The notes: generated by a model from the letters alone, not told the origin. Shown: positions 23,001-30,745, counted from the stretch's first letter. The stretch: 64,000 nucleotides of DNA from Branchiostoma floridae (GCF_000003815.2 NC_049989.1:6407836-6471835), one strand, 5' to 3'. Made by a program: numbers and translations.

Positions 23001-25200
23001 AAGTCCATGTTCCTTTGTGAAAGAGTAGTACTGTACGTCTTTCAATAACATCAGCTACAATACAATACAATCTTTTTTTACATGTATCGTATCTGTATCT
23101 GTTTAAATATAAAATAAATAATACCCCAGCTGGATAGCTTACATACAGAAAATCCTGTTGCGTTGTAACTCAATATGACAAAAGTCGCTAAAAGGTTACT
23201 GTATTTGTTTGCATATTTTTCAAAATATAATGTATTGTTCAAACTTGCTGCCTATAACAAAAGCAAATAGTGAATTCACCAGTAAGGTACACATATGTCT
23301 AGAAGTATGAATGCCTACCTGAGGTAGAAAAGACTGCGCCAGTCTTCTGGGAGACATGGATGCTCTCGCCAAGGCATCAGGAAGGGTACTCCTGGGTCTG
23401 CCAGGGCTGGAACCTGGGCCGGCCCTGGGGGGACTTCTGGTGCCCCACGGTCTGTGAGAAGGGCTGAGGGGCTGCCGGCTACCCGTGGGGCTCACGCCTG
23501 TCTTGGATCGAGATGGGCTCCTCTGTTTAGGAGATGAGGGGGCTTTCACTTCACCTGCAAGAAATGAAAGACCCATAATCTGTTGTTTAGGTTTTATTGT
23601 TAATTAGAGAAAGATAACAATGTATGGGAAGTAAGATGTTTGGTTTCAATACGATGCAAAAAAGCCACTTCACACATGGATTCCCAACGTACTTCACACA
23701 TGGATTCCCAATGTAATGCAATCTTTTGAACCTAAAAGATACTGGATGCTGGAACTTTTAGGTACAATTTCATTGGCAACTCGAGAAAATGTTTTCAATG
23801 AAAATGTCATTTTCTTCAGACACATATCAAGTGTTGTATTAACGGTGAAATCTGACCTCCCCAATGCCCTGTCCTCTGAGCCACCAACAGGCTCTTCATC
23901 TTCTCTTGCTCCTGCCGGATCCGGGCTAGCTGCTCCATCTGTTGCCGTAGCAACTGCTCCTGCTGTTCCCGTTGCCACGCCTGGAGCTGGTGCATATGAC
24001 TCATCAGGTGAGCATGCTGTTTGGCTCGGACATGCTCCATCATGTCTGCATCTGAAAGGACAGGAGAGATCCTAAATATTTGCAAAAACAGGTTTATGTT
24101 TAACACACTCTTTCTTGTCTCTATCATCAAAATGTACTATTTATCAGCAATAGCCAATAAGCATATTGTGCAGATAAGAATAAAAGATTTGAACGTGTAA
24201 CATCAACACCTATGCAACACCTGTTTAATCAATATAATAATATGGGTATACCTGTGATCAAAGGAGCTCTTCCTCTGACAGATCCTGTTGCATTATGCAT
24301 GGGAAATGAAGCACATGTACATGAAATTTGCCATCAGAGCTTTGGAGATCAGTCTTTCAGAATACAAAAAAAACATGCACATGTGCATACATGTATCAAT
24401 ATTTTTGTAGGGTTTCTACAATGTATTTTTTCTGTTGTTATTTTTCTCTAGCAGAGCATAAGTAAACAAAAGTAATCCATTCCAAATGTACCTTTTTGTG
24501 ATAATGGTAGTGGTCCCCCTTCAAGGCCTTGCCCTCCAACACTATGTGAAGGCTGCACACTAGACTCTATCATTTGGCCTCCTAGTTCTGACTTGTTCCA
24601 CGCATGCTGTCTCATGACACCCCCTGTGGTACTGTCCAATGGCTCCTGATTCTCCTTCCCATTTACATAGGGTAGTGAAACAGCTGCATCACCTCTACCA
24701 CCTTTGTTCATTGTCTGCAGCATTGAGAAGTTTGGCATTGCTGTGGTTCCATACAGCTGGTCTCTGTTCTGTGGAAAGCCAGGCAGACTGTGTCCATCCA
24801 TGGGGAAAGAGGGTGCATCGGCTCCACCAAATCCTAATAGGACCCCTGATCGTGGTCCTACAGGGGACGAGGAAATGCGGCACTTTGGGCAACTTTTAAT
24901 GTTGTTGTAGTGTTATGAAAAGGTATCATCTATTCTTATAATCCAAAAGAGTAAATCATGAATATGGACAGGTTTCAAAAAGTGATGAAATAGAAATCTT
25001 TACTAGCAGTCAAGCAACCCACAATACTTTGCACACATAGTCTCAACAACTGGCCAAATGAATGCCATAAAAAGATGTAATTTTGCAGTCAATACAACAA
25101 ATCTTATACCATAACTATCCAAGGGAAATGCTAGCCTCTCTCTTCCAGGTAAGACTGGTTGGGATGGTCCGTACGCAGGGATATCCCCCTGTCCCTGCAT
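7952..25200 (-). CDS. CENPJ: Centromere protein J / CPAP (SAS-4 orthologue), complete, 24 coding exons
   Basis: This is a centriolar scaffold that binds tubulin, controls centriole length and tethers pericentriolar material; these roles are known from the animal CPAP/SAS-4 family. I spliced it by hand. All 24 exons have AG acceptors and GT donors, phases agree at every junction, and the sum is 3981 bases (1326 residues plus stop), against about 1338 in human. Visible in order: a Gln-rich coiled coil (about 150-200); a Pro/Ser-rich basic stretch (about 210-288); a PN2-3-like segment (about 390-450) with [15 protein letters not shown] and then [13 protein letters not shown]; acidic low-complexity stretches; [13 protein letters not shown] (about 820); a long coiled coil (about 837-1010); and the C-terminal TCP/G-box beta repeats (about 1140-1326) with repeated PDG and NG turns, including [17 protein letters not shown]. 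The start is the ATG at 25200, which has an in-frame stop upstream. Exon edges are predicted from sequence only. Confidence 0.95.
8404..8493 (-). CDS. CENPJ: CENPJ coding exon 23 (TCP/G-box)
   Basis: Encodes [20 protein letters not shown] followed by [10 protein letters not shown], continuing the beta-sheet repeats. Acceptor TTCCAG, donor AAG before GTACAT. Confidence 0.95.
8671..8850 (-). CDS. CENPJ: CENPJ coding exon 22 (TCP/G-box)
   Basis: Encodes 60 residues: [17 protein letters not shown], then [20 protein letters not shown]. This is the part of the G-box that binds a proline-rich STIL peptide in vertebrates. Ends ESIFQ where vertebrates have ESIFP. Confidence 0.96.
8960..9135 (+). repeat. 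Intronic dispersed repeat, copy 1
   Basis: The reverse complement of 10600-10835 shares several blocks with this piece, for example GTCCCTGGATTTTGAA and GCTGGTAGAGTAGAGTCAGC / GCTGGTAGAGTAGAGTAAGA. It lies in the intron between CENPJ exons 21 and 22. Confidence 0.5.
9263..9403 (-). CDS. CENPJ: CENPJ coding exon 21 (TCP/G-box)
   Basis: Encodes [20 protein letters not shown] and [15 protein letters not shown], almost identical to the vertebrate TCP domain. Acceptor CTGACAG, donor GTG before GTGAGT. Confidence 0.95.
9924..10334 (-). CDS. CENPJ: CENPJ coding exon 20 (linker before the TCP domain)
   Basis: Encodes 137 charged, low-complexity residues (Lys/Glu/Ser/Pro-rich), ending [17 protein letters not shown], which starts the first PDGK-type beta strand of the TCP domain. 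Acceptor CTACAG, donor AAAG before GTCACT. Confidence 0.9.
10600..10835 (-). repeat. Intronic dispersed repeat, copy 2 (inverted relative to copy 1)
   Basis: Same repeat as 8960-9135 in opposite orientation, with a longer middle. It lies in the CENPJ intron between exons 19 and 20. No coding frame. Confidence 0.5.
10886..11050 (-). CDS. CENPJ: CENPJ coding exon 19 (coiled coil)
   Basis: Encodes 55 residues, including [20 protein letters not shown] and [12 protein letters not shown], matching RETKWSSTHSRLRSQIQ and ERFRLDAWKRAE of human CPAP. Acceptor GGTTCAG, donor AAG before GTCAGG. Confidence 0.93.
12715..14064 (+). CDS. Intronless rhodopsin-class GPCR, MECA (S1P/LPA/cannabinoid-like) type, orphan
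   Basis: A 449-residue seven-helix receptor encoded in one exon. Visible: N-glycosylation sites at Asn3 and Asn32; TM1 with Asn69; TM2 LAITD with Asp97; TM3 ending [10 protein letters not shown] (DRF in place of DRY, 148-150); ECL2 GWNC...RHGHC with Cys194 and Cys205; a lysine/glutamine-rich third loop of about 70 residues (238-308); TM6 with Trp324; TM7 NPIAG (365-369); and a tail cluster Cys392/395/397. No Cys is seen at the top of TM3, and two lie within ECL2, as in S1P, LPA and cannabinoid receptors. The CWxP proline and the NPxxY tyrosine are both missing, so signalling may be atypical. The ATG is the first after an in-frame TAA near 12664. It lies inside a CENPJ intron on the opposite strand. 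The ligand is unknown. Confidence 0.92.
   Translation: MANNSSAAMPGPSELHHADPFECYAWHVLLQNMSYDEAVNACSWYEEAPFSKVVTVLYILVGVTIVVCNILVLWGIVAKQELHQPMYFYVANLAITDLLGGAMILWHVHYNVDHHMYKPGPYNVLQVRSVTMFSQFMSASALNLLTMDRFVAVKYPILYYNQVTHARRNAGVAIVFSWVVLALVVFPTLMGWNCLEEPYLRHGHCIGLLPLGYIISNASLMLLLISILLSVNIVVYKAVKQRQAIKQRKQRELLQPSIAEDQQRKRKQELNQAANMDSDTSNNKLAPRAEKQQSAIQTNKGFQSSIIQKTRAVMIFSIVAVVFWLLGLIVMSVKWILQKTYPEKDLHRQVIHWAVLFFCLNSVVNPIAGIVRLTDLREAIRQQLGRLLPGFCKLCYCMFQQKSAQENQQCEQNDTDKQEKQMVETEMHANITSGLDMHGHNTRVLETNV
14224..14229 (+). other. Candidate poly(A) signal of the GPCR
   Basis: An AATAAA lies 160 bases downstream of the receptor stop codon on the same strand, still inside the CENPJ intron. Confidence 0.5.
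14595..14800 (+). repeat. 18-bp minisatellite, about 11 copies
   Basis: A near-perfect tandem array of GCCGTGGTCCGGCAGCTT. It is GC-rich in an AT-rich intron and open in several frames (for example repeated CRGPAA). It is not part of any spliced exon of CENPJ. Confidence 0.95.
15470..15560 (-). CDS. CENPJ: CENPJ coding exon 18 (coiled coil)
   Basis: Encodes [20 protein letters not shown], matching the KERKVFEKY...PDKKEREEI block of human CPAP. Its downstream intron holds the antisense GPCR. Acceptor TTGCAG, donor CAG before GTAGGA. Confidence 0.93.
15833..15936 (-). CDS. CENPJ: CENPJ coding exon 17 (coiled coil)
   Basis: Encodes [20 protein letters not shown] and more of the coiled coil. 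The Lys codon is split AA/G with exon 18. Acceptor TTACAG, donor GTATGA. Confidence 0.93.
16240..16401 (-). CDS. CENPJ: CENPJ coding exon 16 (coiled coil)
   Basis: Encodes 54 helical residues including [20 protein letters not shown], nearly the same as the vertebrate coiled coil. Acceptor TTCCAG, donor GAG before GTACAG. Confidence 0.93.
16650..16905 (+). mobile_element. Possible solo LTR fragment
   Basis: An intronic stretch with a purine-rich block, a TATA-like GATAAATAGG near 16745, AATAAAAAGG near 16821, and a following pyrimidine-rich part, which resembles the order of signals in an LTR. Ends and target duplication were not found. Confidence 0.2.
16930..17072 (-). CDS. CENPJ: CENPJ coding exon 15 ([12 protein letters not shown] motif)
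   Basis: Encodes [20 protein letters not shown], which matches PPTSELMMKFFPSLKPKPK of human CPAP. Acceptor AACACAG, donor CAG before GTGAAC. Confidence 0.92.
17399..17589 (-). CDS. CENPJ: CENPJ coding exon 14
   Basis: Encodes an acidic run, [17 protein letters not shown], equivalent to MDFDDERTWTDLEEN of human CPAP, then a Pro/Thr linker. Acceptor CTCCCAG, donor CTGG before GTAGGC. Confidence 0.88.
17815..17925 (-). repeat. tRNA-like SINE fragment
   Basis: On the minus strand, GAGTTCGATCCCAGC matches an RNA polymerase III B box. The A box is not convincing. Lies in the intron between CENPJ exons 13 and 14. Confidence 0.3.
17991..18262 (-). CDS. CENPJ: CENPJ coding exon 13 (acidic region)
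   Basis: Encodes about 90 very acidic residues ([20 protein letters not shown]). CTIREQP resembles the DVTIKPS phrase at the same place in human CPAP. Acceptor TATGTAG, donor AAAG before GTACATT. Confidence 0.85.
18468..18705 (+). repeat. SINE-like repeat, copy 1
   Basis: Starts GAGGCAGTGGGTTGT and shares CACTGTGTCTAGG, GTCGTGT and GACTAGCCAGGAAT with 20733-21275. In this copy the site that holds an MITE in the other copy is empty. Confidence 0.5.
18779..18898 (-). CDS. CENPJ: CENPJ coding exon 12
   Basis: Encodes [20 protein letters not shown], matching the ELDEFLFLEQAADEISF block of vertebrate CPAP. Acceptor TTGTAG, donor GGG before GTCAGT. Confidence 0.88.
19136..19945 (-). mobile_element. 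5'-truncated non-LTR retrotransposon (CR1/Jockey-like RT C terminus)
   Basis: On the minus strand an open frame ending at 19453 encodes the end of a reverse transcriptase: [60 protein letters not shown], then [19 protein letters not shown] 3' UTR follows and ends in a tail of AAAC repeats (19136-19155). The N-terminal RT and endonuclease are missing, so it cannot move by itself. It lies in the CENPJ intron between exons 11 and 12, on the same strand as the gene. Confidence 0.8.
20029..20228 (-). CDS. CENPJ: CENPJ coding exon 11
   Basis: Encodes about 66 residues, ending in the helical [14 protein letters not shown] that leads into the next exon. Acceptor TTTTTAG, donor CAG before GTGAAG. Confidence 0.85.
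20533..20653 (-). CDS. CENPJ: CENPJ coding exon 10
   Basis: Encodes a Ser/Thr/Pro stretch followed by a basic [17 protein letters not shown]. Acceptor CATCCAG, donor AG before GTGACT. The Val codon is split with exon 11. Confidence 0.8.
20733..21275 (+). repeat. SINE-like repeat, copy 2, interrupted by an MITE
   Basis: Flanks 20733-20764 and 21087-21275 are the two halves of the repeat also seen at 18468. The right half has CCAAGGACACAATATTTAGC and an inverted tRNA-like end. Confidence 0.5.
20765..21086. mobile_element. 322-bp hAT-like MITE
   Basis: Terminal inverted repeats CAGGGTTGGACAAGT at both ends. The interior has several ACTTGCCC / GGGCAAGT blocks, including a palindrome around CGATCGGGCAAG. 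The flanks repeat CTACT (20760-20764 and 21087-21091). The empty-site order is seen in the related repeat at 18485. CAGGG-type ends suggest hAT, but the visible duplication is 5 bp rather than 8. Confidence 0.75.
21309..21518 (-). CDS. CENPJ: CENPJ coding exon 9 ([12 protein letters not shown] motif)
   Basis: Encodes 70 residues with [14 protein letters not shown], matching the family signature PFLKRGEGLARF just after PN2-3. The usual Glu of GEGLARF is Gln here. Acceptor TTACAG, donor AAG before GTATTT. Confidence 0.9.
21713..21771 (-). CDS. CENPJ: CENPJ coding exon 8 (PN2-3-like helix)
   Basis: Encodes [19 protein letters not shown], the counterpart of the TFEDYLEEQIQLEE helix in vertebrate CPAP PN2-3, which binds the tubulin dimer. 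Acceptor TTTACAG, donor AAG before GTGTGT. Confidence 0.9.
21925..21973 (-). CDS. CENPJ: CENPJ coding exon 7 (PN2-3-like segment, part 1)
   Basis: Encodes [17 protein letters not shown]. The ERPIK core aligns with the start of the vertebrate tubulin-binding PN2-3 region. Only 49 bases long, with acceptor TTGCAG and donor G before GTGAGT. Confidence 0.85.
22060..22285 (+). repeat. Dispersed repeat, copy 2
   Basis: Related to 5632-5775 (see there). It lies in the CENPJ intron between exons 6 and 7. No frame of interest. Confidence 0.45.
22465..22548 (-). CDS. CENPJ: CENPJ coding exon 6
   Basis: Encodes 28 polar residues (ends KDSRSNSSQ). Acceptor CATCCAG, donor CAG before GTAAGG, phase 0 at both ends. 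Confidence 0.8.
22630..22660. repeat. GAAT microsatellite
   Basis: About six tandem copies of GAAT in a CENPJ intron. Confidence 0.8.
22780..22974 (-). CDS. CENPJ: CENPJ coding exon 5 (acidic linker)
   Basis: Encodes 65 acidic, Met- and Pro-rich residues ([20 protein letters not shown]). Acceptor TTACTAG; the donor GTTGCT after CCCAG is weaker than the others, so this edge is the least certain in the gene. Confidence 0.75.
23319..23554 (-). CDS. CENPJ: CENPJ coding exon 4 (Pro/Ser/Arg-rich)
   Basis: Encodes about 78 residues rich in Ser-Pro and Arg (for example [19 protein letters not shown]). It is basic, likely disordered, and has many potential proline-directed phosphorylation sites. Acceptor CTTGCAG, donor CTCAG before GTAGGC. 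Confidence 0.85.
23857..24051 (-). CDS. CENPJ: CENPJ coding exon 3 (Gln-rich coiled coil)
   Basis: Encodes a Gln/Glu/Met-rich helix ([19 protein letters not shown]), which matches the N-terminal coiled-coil position of vertebrate CPAP. Acceptor CTTTCAG, donor GGAG before GTCAGA. Confidence 0.9.
24492..24833 (-). CDS. CENPJ: CENPJ coding exon 2
   Basis: Acceptor CTATTAG before GATTTGG; donor AAAAG before GTACATTT. Encodes a low-complexity N-terminal stretch that includes [15 protein letters not shown]. The Gly codon split with exon 1 reads through cleanly. Confidence 0.85.
25110..25200 (-). CDS. CENPJ: CENPJ coding exon 1 (start codon)
   Basis: Encodes residues 1-30, beginning [13 protein letters not shown]. 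It ends TTATG before the donor GTATAAG and leaves one base of a Gly codon. An in-frame TGA lies 42 bases upstream of the ATG, which supports this start. Upstream exons would be untranslated. Confidence 0.75.
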
Positions 25201-25631
25201 CTTTGTTCCTGTTGACTTGTGTCTGCAGAAACTTTCTGTTCACTTCCCTTTTCTCCTGCTGCAGTAACTTCGTCAGTAAGGTCAGGTCATGACTGCAAAA
25301 TATGGCGAAATAACAATTACTTAGGTCAGGAAAGGTAAAATGCATAAGTGTTAAATATAACATACATAAGTTGAGAAGTAGCACTGCACAAGTGTCAGGA
25401 TACTGTAACTCCTTTACTTTTATTTGTTTACTTGAAATTTCATCACAGTTCACACAGTGAAGTGTAAATTATGATTCTCTCATCATACGTACAGAAGCAG
25501 CCAAAGACACAAGGAACTCAAGGTCTGTGTGAGTCATGGACCTACTACAAGTACAAGACGTACCTACACATACGGTATGGACAGGTTATGGTATGTTGAG
25601 ATTCATGATATCACAAATTTTCGCCTTTAAG
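25201..25631. promoter_or_regulatory. CENPJ upstream / 5' UTR region
   Basis: A minus-strand acceptor-like TTTGCAG near 25292 suggests that the first coding exon continues upstream as 5' UTR to about 25290. The frame upstream of the ATG is closed, while another frame is open (see findings). No TATA box was recognised; the promoter may lie in the adjacent gap. Confidence 0.35.
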
Positions 25632-25731
25632 NNNNNNNNNNNNNNNNNNNNNNNNNNNNNNNNNNNNNNNNNNNNNNNNNNNNNNNNNNNNNNNNNNNNN
25701 NNNNNNNNNNNNNNNNNNNNNNNNNNNNNNN
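25632..25731. other. Assembly gap, 100 N
   Basis: Exactly 100 N: a contig join of unknown true size. Confidence 0.99.
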
Positions 25732-26269
25732 CCTGCTGAGAATTTTTTTGCATATTTAAGCATATTGATTAATCAGATCAGATCTCCCCAGTCGATGTGG
25801 TTTGTTCCGGCTTGCCGCATTAAGTAAGAAATACTCCAAACCCATAAAGATACAGACATCATATATGTGCATCCCGTATATGTACGGGTTCAACAGGACA
25901 AGATCCCTTATACGTTGTGTTTAAAGGACCTTATTATCTCCATGAAAATGGAGATATTATTTTGGGTGTACGTGTGTCTGTCTGTGTGTATGTTTGTCTG
26001 TGTGTATGTGGTTAAAGAGTTAAAGATAAGCAGGTACTAATTATACAGATTATTCCCTAATTTGCATTATTAACGTAAAAGTGTCATATGTACATACAGT
26101 AAATAATCAGATTGTCAACATTATGACCTGTGTAAGTTAGTCAAAGGTGTACATAACCAAGTATATATTATGCATATATAAAAGTCATTTGCATAATCAG
26201 AATATTTCATGGAGATATGAGGTCTCCGAACTCTTATTTTTCCACGTTCTTGCTGTTCTGAAACTCCAG
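25732..26269. other. Non-coding sequence between gap and putative exon
   Basis: AT-rich with TGTGTC/TGTATG low-complexity near 25970-26010. No exon recognised. Confidence 0.4.
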
Positions 26270-26416
26270 GCGGTTAGAGCTCCGAAGTATGGCGGCATCC
26301 CGAACGACCTCGGCGACAAGTTGATGGAGTTTGAGTTCGTGGAGAGTCTGATCGAGCGAGGGACGCTGGTTCCCGAGAACGAGGAGGGCACCCAGTTCAA
26401 ACTCGTCATCTGTTAG
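26270..26416 (+). CDS. Putative 3'-terminal coding exon of an unidentified gene (partial)
   Basis: A pyrimidine-rich tract and AACTCCAG acceptor precede an open frame of 48 codons ending in TAG. The frame uses G/C-ending codons far more than the surrounding AT-rich DNA. The peptide includes PKYGGIPNDLGDKLMEFEF and ERGTLVPENEEGTQF. I do not recognise the family. The opposite strand is also open here, so strand is not fully settled. Upstream exons would lie in 25.7-26.2 kb or in the gap at 25632-25731; none is visible. It could be a pseudogene fragment. Confidence 0.4.
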   Translation, partial: AVRAPKYGGIPNDLGDKLMEFEFVESLIERGTLVPENEEGTQFKLVIC

Positions 26417-26689
26417 GTCCTCGTTATCTGTTAAGTCATGAGATTCGGTCACATAGGTCGCGCGATCGTCATACCATCACTAACTTGGGGCATTCCAGAG
26501 GACAATCATGTAACGTTAAGTCTCTTGCGAAGTTCAACTGTCTTTGTACACAAAATGCTGTTTTAGATCCATGTCGGTTGTTGGTTCTGTCACGAAAAAC
26601 TGTCGACCCTAGCCTTTTTAGGGTGGTGTGAGTGCGGGGGAGAGTTTGGGGGCCAAGTGTTGCAAAATTACTTACATATAAAGACAAGG

Positions 26690-27190
26690 ATTTCCTCATA
26701 TATAAGGCATCGATTAACACACTCATATATGTTCAGCTTTACACACACATATATATCTGGCAGGACAAACACATATATGTTCGTCTGCACACATACACAT
26801 AACACATCGAAGCACACGCTCTTATATGTTTCTCTATACACATGCACATATACATGGTAGGACACACTCATATATCTTCAGCATTACACACACACATATA
26901 TATGGTAGGACAAGCACATATATGTTTGTCTGCACACATACACATACACATCGAAGCACACGCTCTTATATGTTTCTCTATACTCATACACATATACATG
27001 GTAGGACACCAATATATATTTCAGCTTTAAAAGTACACACTCATTTGTTTCAGCTTCACACACACACTTGCGCACACAGACACACCTATATATATAGTAT
27101 GTCACGTTCTTATATGTTTCGCTTTACACACACACACATAATTACGCACACAGACACCCACTCACATATTTACATACATGATAACTCAGT
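26690..27190. repeat. CACATATATG spaced array (S1 start), copy a
   Basis: CACATATATG/CATATACATG motifs about every 48 bases, with GGTAGGACA and CATCGAAGCACACGCTCTTA spacers. No real frame; the His/Thr-rich frames are products of the repeat. Confidence 0.8.
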
Positions 27191-27928
27191 CATAAATTTC
27201 TGAAAGTTATTACTGTCACAAGCTATGGTCATGATTCTTTTAAAGTAGAAAGCTCTTACTAGTCGTAAAGAATTGGCGTCGGCTTGGGTCCCCTGTTTTG
27301 TTTGAGAAATTGAAGGGTAGAACTCCAGAAATGTTTGACAAATCTTCATAACTATTTGTATGTTCATAGCTTAAGTGATGATGGATATAAGCTCACGCTA
27401 CATATGCAAAGAATGACCTACTTTGCATAATTGTGTGACTTTAGAACATGAAGAGAGTGAGATTAACTTTAATTGGAAACTTTGCAAATAAAGACATCAT
27501 CTGCAAAATTGGTGTGTGCTGCAAATCATATATACGTATATGTATCATATAATTATACGTTTGGGCTGCAAACACTCCAACCGTTTGTCTTTTGTCGTCA
27601 CCAATGATCATAGAAAATATCGTCATGTTAGTCCAATGTTAAAGTATGCGGCAACGGTGTGGTGAGGACCAAGGTTAGCCTCTACCAGGCTTCGTAGATC
27701 GGTGGTCTAAATGTAGCAATTGGACAAATAGAGTCATACTACACTAGGGGAGTCAGCCGGCCAGAACAATCATTTCCTCCGTAGGTCGCAAGCTGTTCCC
27801 TAGCTGGCTGTACTTCTCTGGCCGGTTTGCCTATATTTGTTCCATCCTATGGTTTTCCGGCCAGCGACCTATGGAGTCTGGTATAGATTAGACTGTGGTA
27901 CCAAACTTGCATCAATGTTAAATGTTAA

Positions 27929-28314
27929 GCGGCGTCACATATATCTGTGCTACAAAACATAGACATATGTGCGTGGTGAAGCACATATATATATATGTTT
28001 TGCAGGCAGATGTATGTGTAACTGGTGCAGCACATATGTCTGCCACAGGACACAGATATATATGCGCTTCAGCACACACATATGTCTGCGTGCAAAACAG
28101 ATATATATGTGTGATTCACCACACATATATGTGTGCCGTTGAAAACAGATATATCTGTGCTCCACTAAGCACATATGTCTGTCTTCGACGGCACACATAT
28201 ATGTGTGTGGTGAATCATATATATATCTGAATTTGACGGCACACATATGTGTGTATAAAGTAACACATATATCTGTTCTTTGCAGCACACATATATGTGT
28301 AGAAAGTCATATAT
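27929..28314 (+). repeat. ATATGTG hairpin array 1
   Basis: The short form of the array (about 385 bp). It starts AAGCGGCGTCACATATATCT and breaks off at TATATAAAAAGGAGTCGA. Confidence 0.85.
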
Positions 28315-28599
28315 AAAAAGGAGTCGAACCCAATAATCCAGGATCTAGAGTTAGCTTTTGACTAGTTTTAGAGTACAGTAGACACTTGTGATTTTGTATC
28401 TTACACCTTTCTTAATCTGTTATGTTAATTGTAATTATCCCACGGGCAAGAACTTGCAATTAACTTGTCAATATATAAATCTCTGTTATTTTTGGAACAT
28501 GGTTATGTGATTTAAAAATATATCTGATAATATACTATCACCGATATGTTCTTTAATGCACTGGCTCGCCCATCCATTCCAGCCGATTGGGAGTCGCAC

Positions 28600-28789
28600 T
28601 ACTCTCCAAGTAGAGGTTAGGCTCCAGCTGTTTTTTTAACGTTTTTTGGTCGTTTTTTTATCGGACTCTCTATTTGTATCTTGTTAGGGTTTGACAACAC
28701 AAGATACAATACAAATTAGAAAGCCCGATAAAAGCTATTTAAAAAAAGGTAAAAAAAAAACAGCCGGAGCCTAACCTCTGCTTGGAGAG
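28600..28789 (+). repeat. Foldback 1
   Basis: Arms pair from TACTCTCCAAGTAGAGG to CCTCTGCTTGGAGAG. The downstream tail module is shortened (the arm joins directly to GCCTGCAAGTTC). Confidence 0.85.
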
Positions 28790-28849
28790 GCCTGCAAGTT
28801 CACGGGAATATTCAACTTGCTCCTGCTAGCCTTTACTAAGGTGCCGTTT

Positions 28850-29343
28850 GCATATATTATATCTGTGCTACAACACACAGATATATGTAAAGCGGCGTCA
28901 CATATATCTATGCTACAAAACACAGACATATGCGCGTGGTGAAGCACATATATATCTGTTTTGCACGCAGATATATGTGTGACGGGTGCAGTACATATAT
29001 GTCTGCCACAGGACACAGATATATATGTGCTTCCGCACACACATATGTCTGCGTGCAAAACAGATATATATGTGTAATTCACCACACATATATGTGTGCC
29101 GTTGAAAACAGATATATATGTGCTCCACTAAGCACATATGTCTGTCTTCGACGGCAAACATATATGTGTGTGGTGAATCACATATATATCTGTCTTTGAC
29201 GGCACACATAATGTGTATAGAGTCACATATATATATATATCTGTTCTTTACAGCACACATATATGTGTAGAAAATCATATATATTTGTAATTTTTGGAAC
29301 ATGTATATGTGATTTACACACATATATATCTGATAATATACTA
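28850..29343 (+). repeat. ATATGTG hairpin array 2
   Basis: Full-length array; has the variants GACGGGTGCAG and GGCAAACATATATG, shared with arrays 6 and 18. Confidence 0.85.
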
Positions 29344-29405
29344 CTACCAATCTGTTTTTTAATGCTCTGGCTCACCCATCCATTTCAGCCGATTGGGAGT
29401 CGCAC

Positions 29406-29607
29406 TACTCTCCTAGCAGAGGTTAGGATCCGGCTGTTTTTAAAAACTTTTTTCAGTCGATTTTTATCGGGCTTTCTATTTTGTAGTGTATCTTGCATTG
29501 TTGTTAGGGTTTGACAACACAAGATACAATACAAAATAGAGATCCCGATAAAGATGACTAAAAAAAATGTTAAAAAACAGCCGGAGCCTAACACTGCTTG
29601 GAGAGCA
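29406..29607 (+). repeat. Foldback 2
   Basis: Subfamily with TCCTAGCAGAGG / CACTGCTTGGAGAGCAG arms, followed by the TTTG tail module near 29655. Confidence 0.85.
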
Positions 29608-30199
29608 GAGACGCACGCGGTCGCGCTGAATCTAGGACCCAATTGTGTGTGTGGTTGTTTGTTTGTTTGTTTGTTTGTTTGAATCATTGTTTATTCATAA
29701 AAGCTCAAATCGGCCTACAGGCCTGCAAGTTCGCGAGAATATTCAACTCGCTCCCGCTAGCCTTTACCAGGCTCCTAGGATAGGTAATCAGTAGTCTAAT
29801 AGTAGAAATTGGACAAATAGAGTTAATCTTTAGTACGCTGGAGGAGTCGGCCGGCCAAAGGAGTTATTTCCTCACCTGATTTTTAAAAAGAGATTAAATT
29901 CTACCTGTCTGGAGCTGAAAGAAAAATACAGCTGGCTCGCTAAAGCAGTTGCGGTCTAAATAAAAACAAAATTTCTGTATTCTAGCCTTGTATCAAATCA
30001 GACTTAATCTTCAAGTTTCAAATCTTCGATAAACATTGAGGAAATTTTTTTAATGAAAATCCAATCCTCTGGCAACATTCGTTTTTCGCCTCAGCCTGGC
30101 CTTCAGTTACGTGGTGACCTCTTATGACCTCCTCTGTCTGGCCAAACTGCTAGTAATATGTACTTTTGTCGTGTCTCAATAAAGACTATATATCGTTTG

Positions 30200-30680
30200 C
30201 ATATATCTGTGCTACAACACACAGATAAATGTTATGCGGCGTCACATATATCTGTGCTACAAAACATAGACATATGTGCGTGGTGAAGCACATATATATC
30301 TGTTTTGAACGCAGATATATGTGTGACTGGTGCAGCACATATATGTCTGCCACATGACATAGATATATATGTGCTTCCGCACACACATATGTCTGCGTGC
30401 AAAACAGATATATGTGTGTAATTCACCACACATATATGTGTGCCGTTGAAAACAGATATATGTGTTCCACTAAGCACATATGTCTGTCTTCGACGGCACA
30501 CATATATGTGCGTGGTGAGTCACATATATATCTGTCTTTGACGGCACACATTTGTGTGTATAAAGTAACACATATATCTGTTCTTTGCAGCACACATATA
30601 TGTGTGGAAAATCATATATATGTATATCTGTTATTTTTGGAATATGTTTATGTGATTTCAAATATACATCTGATAATATC
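30200..30680 (+). repeat. ATATGTG hairpin array 3
   Basis: Full-length, with the variant GTTTTGAACGCAG. Confidence 0.85.
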
Positions 30681-30745
30681 CTACCACCAAGCTGTTATTT
30701 AATGCTCTGGCTCGCCCATCCATTTCAGCCGATTGGGAGTCGCAC

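Noticed and set aside
25083-25148. Plus-strand exon with acceptor TTTTGCAG and donor CAG/GTAAGAC
   Set aside because: It overlaps the first CENPJ exon on the opposite strand and has no neighbouring plus-strand exons. Probably chance splice-like words.
28690-28710. TTAGGG in each foldback loop as telomere-like repeat
   Set aside because: Only one unit per foldback, within a conserved loop; no tandem TTAGGG.
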